Source: Ligustrum vulgare (Eukaryota > Streptophyta > Magnoliopsida > Lamiales > Oleaceae). From it: 64,000 bases of DNA. Positions within the stretch are counted from its first letter, which is position 1. The number at the start of each line of letters is the position of its first letter. The position numbers and the translations under genes were made by a program. The notes under the pieces are model-generated. The model saw nothing but the letters and a program-made list of their open reading frames with translations. It did not search any database and was not told the origin of the DNA. Shown piece by piece: positions 22,059 through 32,388 of this stretch. The stretch is from the NCBI GenBank assembly GCA_963555705.1, contig OY743181.1:28338513-28402512 (forward strand). Direction: 5' to 3'.

Positions 22059-22972
22059 TGATGTGATCCGTTATGGGGATCACCAAGAACACGCGGAATT
22101 AAACGCCGGAAAGCTCTAAAATCCAAGATAGTAGACGGTAACAATGCAACCCCGACCTTACGACGCAAGAACTATGGATATATTAAACCCAAAACCCGTT
22201 ACGATGCGGAGATAAGAACCACAAAGGGGGAACGCCACAAAGGTTGTCAAATCCTTTGATAAGTTTAATTTGTTCGACGAGAACACGAAGAAAATATAAG
22301 GGAATATCTCACCTTCAATATCATTAATCTCAAGAATAAAGTCGTCTTTTACAATGCTGAATAAAGCCATATATATAGGCAAAGAAAATAAAGCAACTAA
22401 AAATAAACTAGAATTCAACCTAGACTACAAAGCTAAAAACGCTAACATTAACTTAAAATTCGGAACCTAATTTACGGCCGTGAAAACGACCTTTACGGCC
22501 GTAATCACGCTACGGATTAAAAATTGACAACATATGTTACGGCCGTGAAAATGACCTTTACGGCCGTAATCAATATTTTGAATTAAAACTACTAAACTTT
22601 TTACGGCCGTGAAATAGAGGGTTACGGCCGTAAGTCCTCTTCTGCATGATTTCGTCATTGTAGTGTTACGGCCATAATTTTGGCTTTACGGCCGTGAATC
22701 CGTTACGACCGTAATATCAGGCTTTACGGCCGTGATTCAATTGCTGCCCAATTTCTTGTTCTTCCTTGATCCCAATGTATTGCAATAACTTTGGCTCCTC
22801 TTCCACATTGTTATGCAACGTAAATGAAGTCTTTGCACTAGAGCACTCGTCCATCCACGCTTGCATGAATCCTTGCATTGCCTGCTTGATTCTTTTGGCT
22901 CTTTGTCTCGTTATTGGTCCTACGGGCACGTGCAATGGGTCAATGTTCTTCGAGCCACTCCGGAACTCATCA
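22059..22972 (-). repeat. 3' LTR of the gypsy element (914 bp)
   Basis: Closely similar to 28324-29220, with scattered base differences and a roughly 20 bp length difference near 22695. It includes the end of the pol frame and an array of acggccgt palindromes at 22473-22735. Confidence 0.95.
22473..22735. repeat. Array of acggccgt palindromes in the gypsy LTR
   Basis: Eight exact acggccgt words plus two variants, mostly within ttacggccgtgaa or ttacggccgtaat and often in pairs separated by about 10 bases (gaaaacgacct). The 5' LTR has seven exact copies. The solo LTR at 30644-31388 has four exact copies. Confidence 0.9.
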
Positions 22973-25758
22973 TCCCCTCCCTGTTGAAAAGGATTCGTCC
23001 TCGAATCATCATCTGCATCAAACAGAGAAAGATCAGCAACATTAAATGAAGCAGACACATTATACTCACCTGGAAGATCGAGCTTATATGCATTCTCATT
23101 TATCTTTTCAAGGATCTGAAAAGGTCCATCGCCTCTTGGCTGCAACTTAGACTTTCTTAGGGTTGGGAATCGCTCCTTTCGCAAGTGCACCCAAACCCAA
23201 TCACCTGGCTCGAACGTCACTTGCCTCCTACCTTTGTTGGCATGAGTCGCATAACGCTCATTTTTCTTTTCAATTTGTCCTTTCACCTTCTCATGAAGTT
23301 CTTTCACAAACTTTGCCTTTTTCGCCCCGTCCAAACTGCTCCGTTCATCTGCAGGTAAAGGAATTAAATCAAGAGGAGTTAGCGGGTTGAAACCATAAAC
23401 AACTTCAAAAGGTGAACATGAAGTAGTAGAATGCACAGATCGATTATAAGCAAATTCCACAAATGGCAAACATTCCTCCCAACTTTTTAGATTCTTATTT
23501 ATTATAGTGCGCAAAAGTTGGATTAATGTCCTGTTAACTACCTCGGTTTGACCATCAGTTTGTGGGTGACATGTAGTAGAAAATAACAATTTAGTACCCA
23601 TTTTCCCCCACAAGACTTTCCAAAAGTAGCTTAGGAACTTAACATCCCTATCAGACACAATACTCCTAGGTATCCCATGGAGTCTTACAACTTCCCTAAA
23701 GAATAGGTCCGCTATGTTAGTTGCGTCATCAGTTTTATTACAAGGAATAAAATGCGCCATTTTGCTAAACCTGTCTACCACCACAAATATTGAGTCTTTA
23801 CCTTTTTTTGTCCTAGGCAGACCTAACACAAAATCCATAGATATATCTACCCAAGGTTCATTAGGTACGGGCAAAGGTGTATACAAACCTTGTGGTAAGA
23901 CTCTAGACTTAGATTGTTTACAAGTTATGCATCTTCCACAAACATGGTGAACATCCCTTTTCATTTTAGGCCAATAAAAATGCTCTTGTAAAGTTTCTAA
24001 TGTCTTAAAAACACCAAAGTGCCCCATTAACCCCCCACCATGAGCCTCACGCACAAGCAATTCACGCATAGAACAATTAGGCACACAAAGTTTACTTTCC
24101 CTAAACAAATAGCCATCATGCCTATAAAATTTATCAATTGCACCTTTTTCACATGAAGCATAAATGGTAGAAAAATTAGGGTCATTAGCATACATACCTT
24201 TAACAAATTCGAACCCAAGCAACTTTGCATTTAAAGAAGTTAAGAGAACATACCTGCGAGAAAGGGCATCTGCTACCACATTCTCCTTACCTTGCTTATA
24301 GCGAATGACATATGGAAAGGTCTCAATGAATTCCATCCAACGGGCGTGTCTTTTGTTTAGCTTACCTTGTCCCTTGAGGTGTTTCAGTGACTCGTGGTCA
24401 GTGTGTATAACGAATTCCTTTGGCCACAGATAGTGCTGCCATGTTTCGAAGGCACGAACAAGAGCATAAAGCTCCTTGTCGTAGGTAGGATAATTCAAAA
24501 CTGCCCCACTCAGCTTTTCACTGAAAAATGCAATCGGTCTTTTTTCCTGCATAAGAACAGCTCCAATACCTATTCCTGATGCATCACATTCAATCTCAAA
24601 GGTTTGGTTAAAGTTAGGTAAAGCTAAAACCGGTGCAGAACATAACCTATCCTTAAGCATTTTAAAAGCATTTTCTTGTGCTTCCCCCCAATGGAATCCT
24701 ACACTTTTCTTGACTATTTCTGTTAGTGGTGCTGCAAGTGTGCTAAAATCTTTAACAAACCTCCTATAAAACCCAGCCAACCCGTGGAAGCTCCTAACCT
24801 CCGTAATACTTTTGGGAGTTGGCCATTCTTTAATAGCACAAATTTTCTCCTCATCTACCTCAACACCATTAGAACTAATGACAAAGCCAAGAAAAATTAC
24901 ATTTTCCATGCAAAAAGTACACTTTTTAAAATTAGCATATAGTTTTTCAGTTTTTAAAACTTCCAAAACAGATCTTAAATGTTCAATGTGATCACCTAAG
25001 TTCTTACTATATACCAAAATGTCATCAAAGTATACCACGACAAATTTACCAATGTAAGCACGCAAGACATGATTCATTAATCTCATAAAAGTGCTAGGTG
25101 CATTTGAGAGGCCGAACGGCATAACCATCCATTCATATAAACCATATTTGGTTTTGAAGGCGGTTTTCCATTCATCACCTTCTTTCATACGAATTTGGTG
25201 ATAACCACTCTTAAGGTCTATTTTACTAAAAATACTAGCACCATAAAGTTCATCAAGCATGTCATCAAGTCTAGGTATGGGATGGCGATACTTTACCGTA
25301 ATATTGTTGACTGCCCTACAGTCCACGCACATCCTCCAAGTCCCATCCTTTTTGGGTACCAACAGAACTGGTACTGCACATGGGCTCATGCTTTCCCGAA
25401 CATAGCCCTTTTTCAGCAGCTCTTCAACCTGCTTTTATAGCTCCTTGGTCTCTTCTGGATTGCTCCTATAAGCTGGCCTGTTTGGAATGACCGCTCCTGG
25501 CACGAAGTCAATCTGGTGTTCAATCCTTCGAATTGGCGGTAGCCCACTAGGAATATCCTCGGGAAATAAATCTGCAAATTCCTGCAAAAGAGACATAGCT
25601 AAACTGGGGAGGGAGTGGTTAGCTTCATCAAGCACAAGGAGAGATTCCTTGTACATTAGTAAAATCACAGGTTTATTTGTAGAAATAGCTTTGGTGATAT
25701 CACTCTGTTTTGCGTAGAAGCTTACCTTTGTTTTCTCTCTTTTACTGGCACTCTTCAC
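22717..25758 (-). pseudogene. Gypsy Pol: reverse transcriptase, RNase H, integrase
   Basis: In frame with gag. After TGA at 25765-25767 the frame gives the protease-RT linker (LPEDIPSGLPPIRRIEHQID-like, 25435-25758), then a TAA at 25435-25437 and 890 open codons. Counting from the ATG at 25389: RT has [30 protein letters not shown] and YFDD near residue 120; RNase H has [13 protein letters not shown] and TDHESLKHL; integrase has an HHCC finger ([26 protein letters not shown]) and D-D-E blocks ([28 protein letters not shown]). The last 85 codons lie inside the 3' LTR. Two nonsense codons disable it. Confidence 0.9.
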
Positions 25759-25764
25759 ACCCTC

Positions 25765-27681
25765 TCATTTTTCTGGGATCGTGGTCCCAACTCTCGATTT
25801 TTCACACAACTCTCCTTTTTTCGGGATCGTGGTCCCGACCCTCTTCGGTTCACTCAACTCTCCTTTTTCCGGGATCGTGGTCCCGACCCTCTTTCTCTCT
25901 TCCTCACTTTTTAATTTCAATTGGTCTTCATAGACCTGTTGAGGTGACAAAGGCATTAGTTTGACATTTTTCCTGTCCTTAGTGAAGGTATACCTATTTT
26001 TAAATCCATCATGAATAACCTTCCTATCGAATTGCCATGGCCTGCCCAACAAGATGTGCCCCGCATGCATGGGTACCACATCACAAACCACGCTATCTTC
26101 ATACTTCTCAATCGCCAAATCAACTACCACCTGCTTATTTACCTTAATCTCGCCCGATTCATTTAACCACTGTAGCTTATATGGCCTAGGGTGTTTTAGC
26201 ATAGGTAGGCACAATTTCTCTATTAAAGTAGTGCTAGCAACGTTCGCACAACTACCCCCATCTATTATCAAACTACACACTTTGTTATTCACAAAACACC
26301 TAGTATGAAATATATTTTCTCGCTGCTCACCCGACTCTTCCACCTTAACTTGAGTACTAAGGGCTCTCCTAGTGACAAGGGATTTAGCTACTGCATAGTC
26401 CGCATCATCATTTTCACTAACATCCTCTAGAGCTGGCATATCCTTATACTCATCCTCCACTTCTCCCCCTTTCTCATCCTCCGAACTTAATACCCCATCA
26501 CGCAAAACTAATATTCGTTTATTTGGACATTGTGAAGAAATATGTCCTAAACCCGAACATTTAAAACAACGAATATCCCTAGTCCTAGGAGTTTGAGAAT
26601 CAGAAGCAATTTTACCTTTGTTGGGTGGCTCTACTTTTCCCTTCGGTGCCTCAAATTTATTTTTCTGCACAATCCCTTCATTTTTAGGAGTCCCACTCCA
26701 TGTAGACCTTCCAAAAGAATTGGAATTGGTAGAGAATTTGGAAGTTCCCTTCCTTTTTAATTGTCGCTCCACTTTCATGGCCATGTGAAGCATCTCCTCC
26801 AAATCGATATAATGCTGCAATTCAATAACATTAGCAATATCTCGATTTAAACCATTTAAAAATCTAGCCATGGTAGCCTCGGGGTCTTCCTCTATATTTG
26901 CCCTAATCATGGCAACCTCCATCTCCCTATGGTAATCCTCCACACTCTTACTACCTTGGGAAAGGGTTTGTAGTTTTTGGTAGAGATCCCTATAGTAATG
27001 TCCAGGCACAAACCGTTTTCTCATAAGGGCCTTCAACTCATCCCAAGTTTCAATAGGCCTCTCCCCATTTCTCCTTTTACTAGTTACCAATTGATCCCAC
27101 CATACTATAGCATAATCAGTAAATTCTACGACTGCCAATTTAACCTTTTTAGCTTCAGAATAATTATGACAATCAAAAATTAATTCTACCCTCTTTTCCC
27201 ATTCAAAATAAACGTCCGGATTACTTTTACCTTGAAACGAGGGAATGTACATTTTAATGTTTCCAACATGTCCATCGACATCATCCCTACGATCACGCCT
27301 ATATCCCCTATCACGTCTTTCTCCCCGATCTCGTCTCCTACCAACACTAGTAATAGATAAATCACCACTATCCTCATCACTATCAACAACCTCAACACGT
27401 TCAGTCCTAGCTCTAAATTGTGGGTTGAAGTCATACCTTAGTGGTCTCCGTAAATTAGGAAAATTGCGCGGTTGTTCCTGACGTGGTTGAACATTTCCCG
27501 CACCTCGTGTCTCCCCCGGATTATTATCCCTTTCCACATTCACGCCGGATTGTTGACCAAATTTTGCTTCCAACTTGGCATCCAACCTCGCCTCAAATTT
27601 TGCAAAACGTTCCTCCACCATTGCAAGCATTTTGAAATCTTGAAGATCCTTTTCCGTTGACGAAACTTCCTTCTGTGACAT
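25765..27681 (-). CDS. Gypsy Gag and protease part of the polyprotein
   Basis: 638 residues. A coiled, charged N-terminus is followed by the gag domain (FEWEKRVELIFDCHNYSEAK near residue 160, then WDELKALMRKRFVPGHY). A CCHC zinc knuckle, CFKCSGLGHISSQC, lies near residue 370. The aspartic protease follows near residue 472 (IIDGGSCANVAS) with HILLGRPW downstream. The C-terminal end carries three near-identical repeats of RVGTTIP-K. The frame stops at TGA (25765-25767), then stays open in the same frame, so the stop probably arose from CGA. The start is the first ATG after a leader of about 640 bp inside the LTR. Confidence 0.9.
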   Translation of the reverse strand: MSQKEVSSTEKDLQDFKMLAMVEERFAKFEARLDAKLEAKFGQQSGVNVERDNNPGETRGAGNVQPRQEQPRNFPNLRRPLRYDFNPQFRARTERVEVVDSDEDSGDLSITSVGRRRDRGERRDRGYRRDRRDDVDGHVGNIKMYIPSFQGKSNPDVYFEWEKRVELIFDCHNYSEAKKVKLAVVEFTDYAIVWWDQLVTSKRRNGERPIETWDELKALMRKRFVPGHYYRDLYQKLQTLSQGSKSVEDYHREMEVAMIRANIEEDPEATMARFLNGLNRDIANVIELQHYIDLEEMLHMAMKVERQLKRKGTSKFSTNSNSFGRSTWSGTPKNEGIVQKNKFEAPKGKVEPPNKGKIASDSQTPRTRDIRCFKCSGLGHISSQCPNKRILVLRDGVLSSEDEKGGEVEDEYKDMPALEDVSENDDADYAVAKSLVTRRALSTQVKVEESGEQRENIFHTRCFVNNKVCSLIIDGGSCANVASTTLIEKLCLPMLKHPRPYKLQWLNESGEIKVNKQVVVDLAIEKYEDSVVCDVVPMHAGHILLGRPWQFDRKVIHDGFKNRYTFTKDRKNVKLMPLSPQQVYEDQLKLKSEEERKRVGTTIPEKGELSEPKRVGTTIPKKGELCEKSRVGTTIPEK

Positions 27682-28323
27682 GGTTAGTAGTAATAAAGAA
27701 AAGAGAAAAAAATATTAAATAAAGATCCTCACGTGTTTTATCGCTCGTGTATCACTCAATTTGGCTTTTTCCCTCTATTATTCTCACCACTCTGCCTTTT
27801 TCCTCTCTATTCCCTTTTTTTCCCACGTTCTCAAAGAACCCACCAAACTAGTGACGGATTTGGTCCTTGTGGAATAAACCCCAAAGTGTAAATAAGGAAA
27901 GTTGATGGAAAATATTGGAATTAGGAAATTTAGGAAAGAAATTATGGAAACAAGAATTCTATTGCAAGAAGAAGTTTTATGGAAATAAGAATAAAGAATT
28001 TTATGGAAACAAGGATTTGTTGGAAAGATTTGCCCAAGATTATTTTCTTGATTTCTTGTCCAAATCAATAACTATCTTTTCTTCTTCTTTTTTTTTTTTT
28101 TTGTAATTTTCGGATTTTTTTTTTTTTTTTTTATCCTATTCAACAAGAATAATCAAGAACAAGAAAAACAGAAATTGGAAAATCTTGAATTTTCTGGAGA
28201 AATTTCAAGAAACACGAATTGGAATGGAATTTTTTTTTTTTTTTTTTGATTAATAACTGGAAATAAAAGAAAAATAACTGGAATACTAAATAATTGGATT
28301 TAGAGACAGGCTCTGATACCAGA
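27682..28323 (-). other. Gypsy leader between 5' LTR and gag
   Basis: AT-rich, with long t-runs near 28088-28102, 28117-28132 and 28230-28247, and the primer-binding site at its right edge. Short reading frames here look like chance. Confidence 0.7.
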
Positions 28324-29220
28324 TGATGTGATCCGTTATGGGGATCACCAAGAACACGCGGAATTAAACGCCGGAAAGCTCTAAAATCCAAGATAGTAGA
28401 CGGTAACAATGCAACCCCGACCTCACGACGCAAGAACTATGGGTATATTAAACTCAAAAACCGTTACGATGCGGAGATAAGAACCACAAAGGGGGAACGC
28501 CACAAAGGTTGTCAAATCCTTTGATAAGTTTAATTTGTTCGACGAGAACACGAAGAAAATATAAGGGAATATCTCACCTTCAATATCATTAATCTCAAGA
28601 ATAAAGTCGTCTTTTACAATGCTGAATAAAGCCATATATATAGGCAAAGAAAATAAAGCAACTAAAAATAAACTAGAATTCAACCTAGACTACAAAGCTA
28701 AAAACGCTAACATTAACTTAAAATTCGGAACCTAATTTACGGCCGTGAAAACGACCTTTACGACCGTAATCACGCTACGGATTAAAAATTGACAACATAT
28801 GTTACGGCCGTGAAAATGACCTTTACGGCCGTAATCAATATTCTGAATTAAAACTACTAAACTTTTTACTGCCGTGAAATAGAGGGTTACGGCCGTAAGT
28901 CCTCTTCTGCATGATTTCGCCATTGTAGTGTTACGGCCGTAATTTTGGCTTTACGGCCGTAATATCAGGCTTTACGGCCGTGATTCAATTGCTGCCCAAT
29001 TTCTTGTTCTTCCTTGATCCCAATGTATTACAATAACTTTGGCTCCTCTTCCACATTGTTATGCAACGTAAATGAAGTCTTTGCACTAGAGCACTCGTCC
29101 ATCCACGCTTGCATGAATCCTTGCATTGCCTGCTTGATTCTTTTGGCTCTTTGTCTCGTTATTGGTCCTACGGGCACGTGCAACGGGTCAATGTTCTTCG
29201 AGCCACTCCGGAACTCATCA
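28324..29220 (-). repeat. 5' LTR of the gypsy element (897 bp)
   Basis: Same ends as the 3' LTR. The primer-binding site complement ggctctgatacca lies immediately to the left. The palindrome array is at 28738-28985. Confidence 0.95.
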
Positions 29221-29825
29221 GTTTCTGCATCATGTCCAATGTGTTCCCTTCGAAGGTCTCTTTGATGGTTCCTCATATCTCGCTCAGTGAAATCAGTCGA
29301 AGATGGACCACCGGCATCTATCTCCATGAGTCTGATTTGTTGGCAAGTAGGAATAACAAACTGTGAAAACTGTTCTGCAAGTGCTTTCTTCGTGGTCGAA
29401 ACTTTGCGGTGCGTACGTAGTATGTGAACCTTGCTTGGTGTGGAAAGTGGGTGATTATGCGCCTTGGAGAAATGGCTTACAACCCAAGAATTTTGAGTTT
29501 CCTTCTTTAGAACAGTTAACTTGGCGATGCAACCAGAACGAGAGTCTTCGCGCTGCCTTTCTCCTGAACAGGTCACCAAATTTTTAAATTTCATTTTGTA
29601 TGTCTCATCTTTCTGGCCTTGCTTGAAACAAACATATGACTTCCTGACTACTTCATTTGTTTGTGAATTCTTTCGGCTACTACCAATACGTGTATTGAAC
29701 CAAGCTAATTTGGCATACTCATTATAAAAGTTGTACACATCGTCTAGTGTTTCAAACTCTTGCCCAATTTGTGGAATCACACCTACATTCACTTGTGGTA
29801 CAAATACATTATCGCCCCCCTCCAT
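29221..29825 (-). pseudogene. MULE transposase: FAR1 DNA-binding domain
   Basis: The start at 29825 (MEGGDNVF) leads into FETLDDVYNFYNEYAKLAWF, then VCFKQG, SGCIAKLTV, WVVSHFSKAHNHPLSTPSKV and the HRKVSTTKKALAEQF linker. This is the FAR1 (WRKY-GCM1-like) zinc domain layout with the cysteine/histidine pattern ending in HNH. The frame reaches HDAET at 29221 and then runs into the gypsy LTR, where it stays open by chance to 29028, making a chimeric 265-residue reading frame. The natural continuation is at 22053 and below. Confidence 0.88.
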
Positions 29826-30643
29826 TTCTAAAAAAATGTTGCTAAAAGAAAAAAGATGAAATGAACTTGTAATAAAAGAAAGAAATTTGCTAGAGAAAAT
29901 GTTGTAAGAGAGTGAAATAGTTTGGTTGGTATAATGGGGAAGAAAATGAAAATTTATAAAAATAATTACATCAAAAATGGGAATGAAATGACAAGTAATG
30001 TAAAGAAAAAAATAATATTATGACAAGTCAACTTTAAAAAGATTATACAAAAAATACATCAAAAGTCGAAATTGGAATGACAAGTCATATAAAGATAAAC
30101 AAAAACAAAATAGTTGATTTGACAATTCAACTGCAAAAAGATTGTACAAAAACTTTGAAAATTATTTAAAGACAAAATAAATCAAAAGTCGAAATTGGAG
30201 TGACAAGTCATGTAGAGAAAAGAACACTGATTTAACAATTCAACTGTAAAAAAATTATACAAAAAATATTAAAAATAATTTAAAGCAATACTACATCAAA
30301 AGTTGAAATTGAAGTGACAAGTCATGTAGAGAAAAAAAAATCTTGATATGACAATTCACTGAAAAAATATTATACAAAGAAAATATTGCAAATAATTTTA
30401 AAAAATACATCAAAATTCGAAATCGAAGAGATAATTTTTAATTTTACCAAACATGTATTAAGTAATTAACCGTTTGATAACATTGTTTGGTTTATAAACT
30501 TGTTTATTTATGATTTTCAGCTAAAAAGTAATGGTTGAAAATTGGAGAAAGAAAATGTGTGTGGTTAAATGGTGATTTGAAAAATTGTGTTGTTTATAAA
30601 CAAAAAAAATATTATTCTACCTAATGGATGCTAAAAACAAAAT
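29826..30643 (-). repeat. MULE upstream region with tandem repeats of about 90-120 bp
   Basis: Imperfect units beginning catcaaaagtcgaaattg and containing gacaagtcatgtagag and acaattcaactg start near 29969, 30057, 30181, 30294 and 30407. They lie upstream of the transposase start, in what would be its promoter or subterminal zone. Confidence 0.75.
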
Positions 30644-31388
30644 TGATGTGATCCAGATCCCGAATACAATTCTTCAAGCAACAGTGGATGAAAATACATT
30701 CTTGGCGACTAAAGAGGCAAGTTTCATTTTGGGCTCAAGTACGAAAATCAAGTTGGAGACCAAGAATAACGAAAATGTTGCAGTCAGGCCATTACGGCCG
30801 TAAAAACAATCCTCACGGCCGTAAATTATATTCTGCTTAAAGTTACGGCCGTAACCAACATCCATCACTTCCGTAACTATCTCTCTGTCGAAAATAAGAT
30901 TTCCAGGAAAATTAGACTTACGGCCGTAACCTATCTCACACGGCCATAAGTATGGAGCGGATAGAATTTTAGGATTTTATTTCTTTTTTTCCAGTTTTAG
31001 TTATTTTAACTATTTTACTTTAATTAGAATTCTATTTTGAGCCTAATTAGCGGCTAGGTTTATTTTGCTTATTTATACGTTTTTTCTATTCATTGTAAAA
31101 CAGACTTTAACCCAACTTTGATATTATAATTTGAGAGGCTATTTTTGCTTTCACAATCTTATTCTTCATTGAATAAAATCCGAACTTGCGAGTTATTTTT
31201 ATTTGTTCAAATCCCGGTGAGAATTATTATTACTTGTGATCAAGAGGTCAATATATCTCAATGATTGTATTGGTTGATTGGTTCAATTAATTTTACTTGG
31301 ATCCATAAATCGTGATTTTTTGACGTTCTTGGGTCGATTTCAATATTTTGTGGGTTGCGTAGCTACAATTGCTACGTGGTTTGCATCA
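30644..31388. mobile_element. Solo LTR related to the gypsy LTR
   Basis: 745 bp starting tgatgtgatcc, like the inner end of the 22059 LTR, and ending tttgcatca. It is flanked by aaaat at 30639-30643 and 31389-31393. It carries acggccgt words near 30787-30950. No internal sequence remains, as expected after recombination between two LTRs. It is inserted upstream of the MULE transposase. Confidence 0.85.
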
Positions 31389-31393
31389 AAAAT

Positions 31394-31633
31394 AGTTGGA
31401 AAATAAAAATTAAAAAAAAAATTAAGTTGATGCACTCAACATTTGAAAAAATAATAATAATAACAAACAAACAAACAAACAAATTAATATGGGACTGTCA
31501 AAATTAAGTTGACGCACTCAACATTTGAAAAAGAAAAAAAAACAAACAAACAAAAAAAATTAATATGGACAGTCCCATTTCAACTGCGCTTGGAGTGCAG
31601 GACCTGCGCTCCAAACGCAGGAGATCACCAATG
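31394..31633. repeat. MULE right end with a duplicated 90 bp unit
   Basis: Two tandem units share aaattaagttga-gcactcaac, a caaa-repeat stretch and aattaatatgg. The end carries ctgcgcttggagtgcagg, the inverse of the left-end word. Confidence 0.75.
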
Positions 31634-31910
31634 TACAATGATAAGAGCCACACCTCAAAATCCAACAAAAACCAACAATATAATTCAAAAGACCAGCATA
31701 AGACAAAAAGGAAAAATCACACTTAAGAGCTTGTATGACCCAAAGAGCGTCTGATTCCACACGATTTACTTCCATCCCCTTTTCGACAACGAATTCCAAT
31801 ACTTGATGAATAGCCATAGCCTCAGCTACCTCTGGCATAAAGGAGTCGTTCACCCTCACTTAAAAATCCGTTAGTACAGTCCCATCTTTATCCCAAAAAA
31901 CCTCGCCTAA

Positions 31911-32388
31911 GAGCATCTCCAATGCATTCTGTGGATTGGGAAAATACACTTAACACATAAGCAAATAGATGGAATATGGTAAAAATCTCTCTCCAATGCA
32001 CAACGCGAATTAGGATGTTAGGCTGACATGGCGCTAAAAAAAAAGACATTGTGGAGTGTTCTATCTACATCTAGACGCTCTTTGAGATATGCTAACTCAG
32101 CATTAATTTTTATTTTATAATTATTTAATTACTGTAGAAAAGGCCCAATTAAGTTGTATGGTATAAATTAGTTTCCTTTTGAACTCTGCAGTAAATTAGA
32201 GATAATATGGTATTTAATTTTAATTTTTTTTATAAAAAAAATGCCACATAATCAATATTATTGAAATGTAGAAAGCACCATTGGAGAGTAAATTTTGAAC
32301 TGCTCCGTCTATTTTTTCACATTCTTTAGAAGTCCGTCTATTTTATCGCCACATCAGCCCCGATCCACATTATGCATTGGAGATGCTC
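31911..32388. mobile_element. Tourist-like (PIF/Harbinger) MITE in the LINE
   Basis: 478 bp with inverted ends gagcatctccaatgca and tgcattggagatgctc, and a taa duplication at 31908-31910 and 32389-32391. Non-coding. It separates the LINE linker from the RNase H start (VFWDKDGTVL side). Confidence 0.9.

Larger units (their letters stand above)
22059..29220 (-). mobile_element. Ty3/gypsy chromovirus-like retrotransposon, nearly complete, possibly CRM lineage
   Basis: Bounded by the 5-bp duplication gtttc (22054-22058 and 29221-29225). LTRs are 28324-29220 (5') and 22059-22972 (3'), with - strand ends tgatgag...cacatca. The primer-binding site tggtatcagagcc (tRNA-Met type) lies 2 bp inside the 5' LTR. 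A polypurine tract (agggagggga) abuts the 3' LTR. One continuous gag-pol frame runs 27681 to 22717 on the - strand, interrupted by two stop codons. The C-terminal [11 protein letters not shown] and [12 protein letters not shown] segments and the reading frame's run into the 3' LTR resemble CRM elements. I did not see a chromodomain. The lineage is tentative. Confidence 0.9.
19934..31633 (-). mobile_element. FAR1-type Mutator-like element, 11.7 kb including two nested insertions
   Basis: The duplication tacaatgata flanks it at 19924-19933 and 31634-31643. The inward ends, cactcttgatcccctgc and cattggtgatctcctgc, form an imperfect inverted repeat, followed on both sides by palindromic words around cactccaagcgcag. 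A transposase gene runs on the - strand. A gypsy element (22059-29220) and a solo LTR (30644-31388) are inserted; without them and their duplications the MULE is about 3.8 kb, normal for FAR1-type MULEs. It sits in the LINE RNase H region, only 32 bp from the end of CACTA-A. Confidence 0.9.

Noticed and set aside
22158..22418. 86-residue frame repeated at 28423-28683
   Set aside because: LTR sequence duplicated in both LTRs of the gypsy element; no domain.
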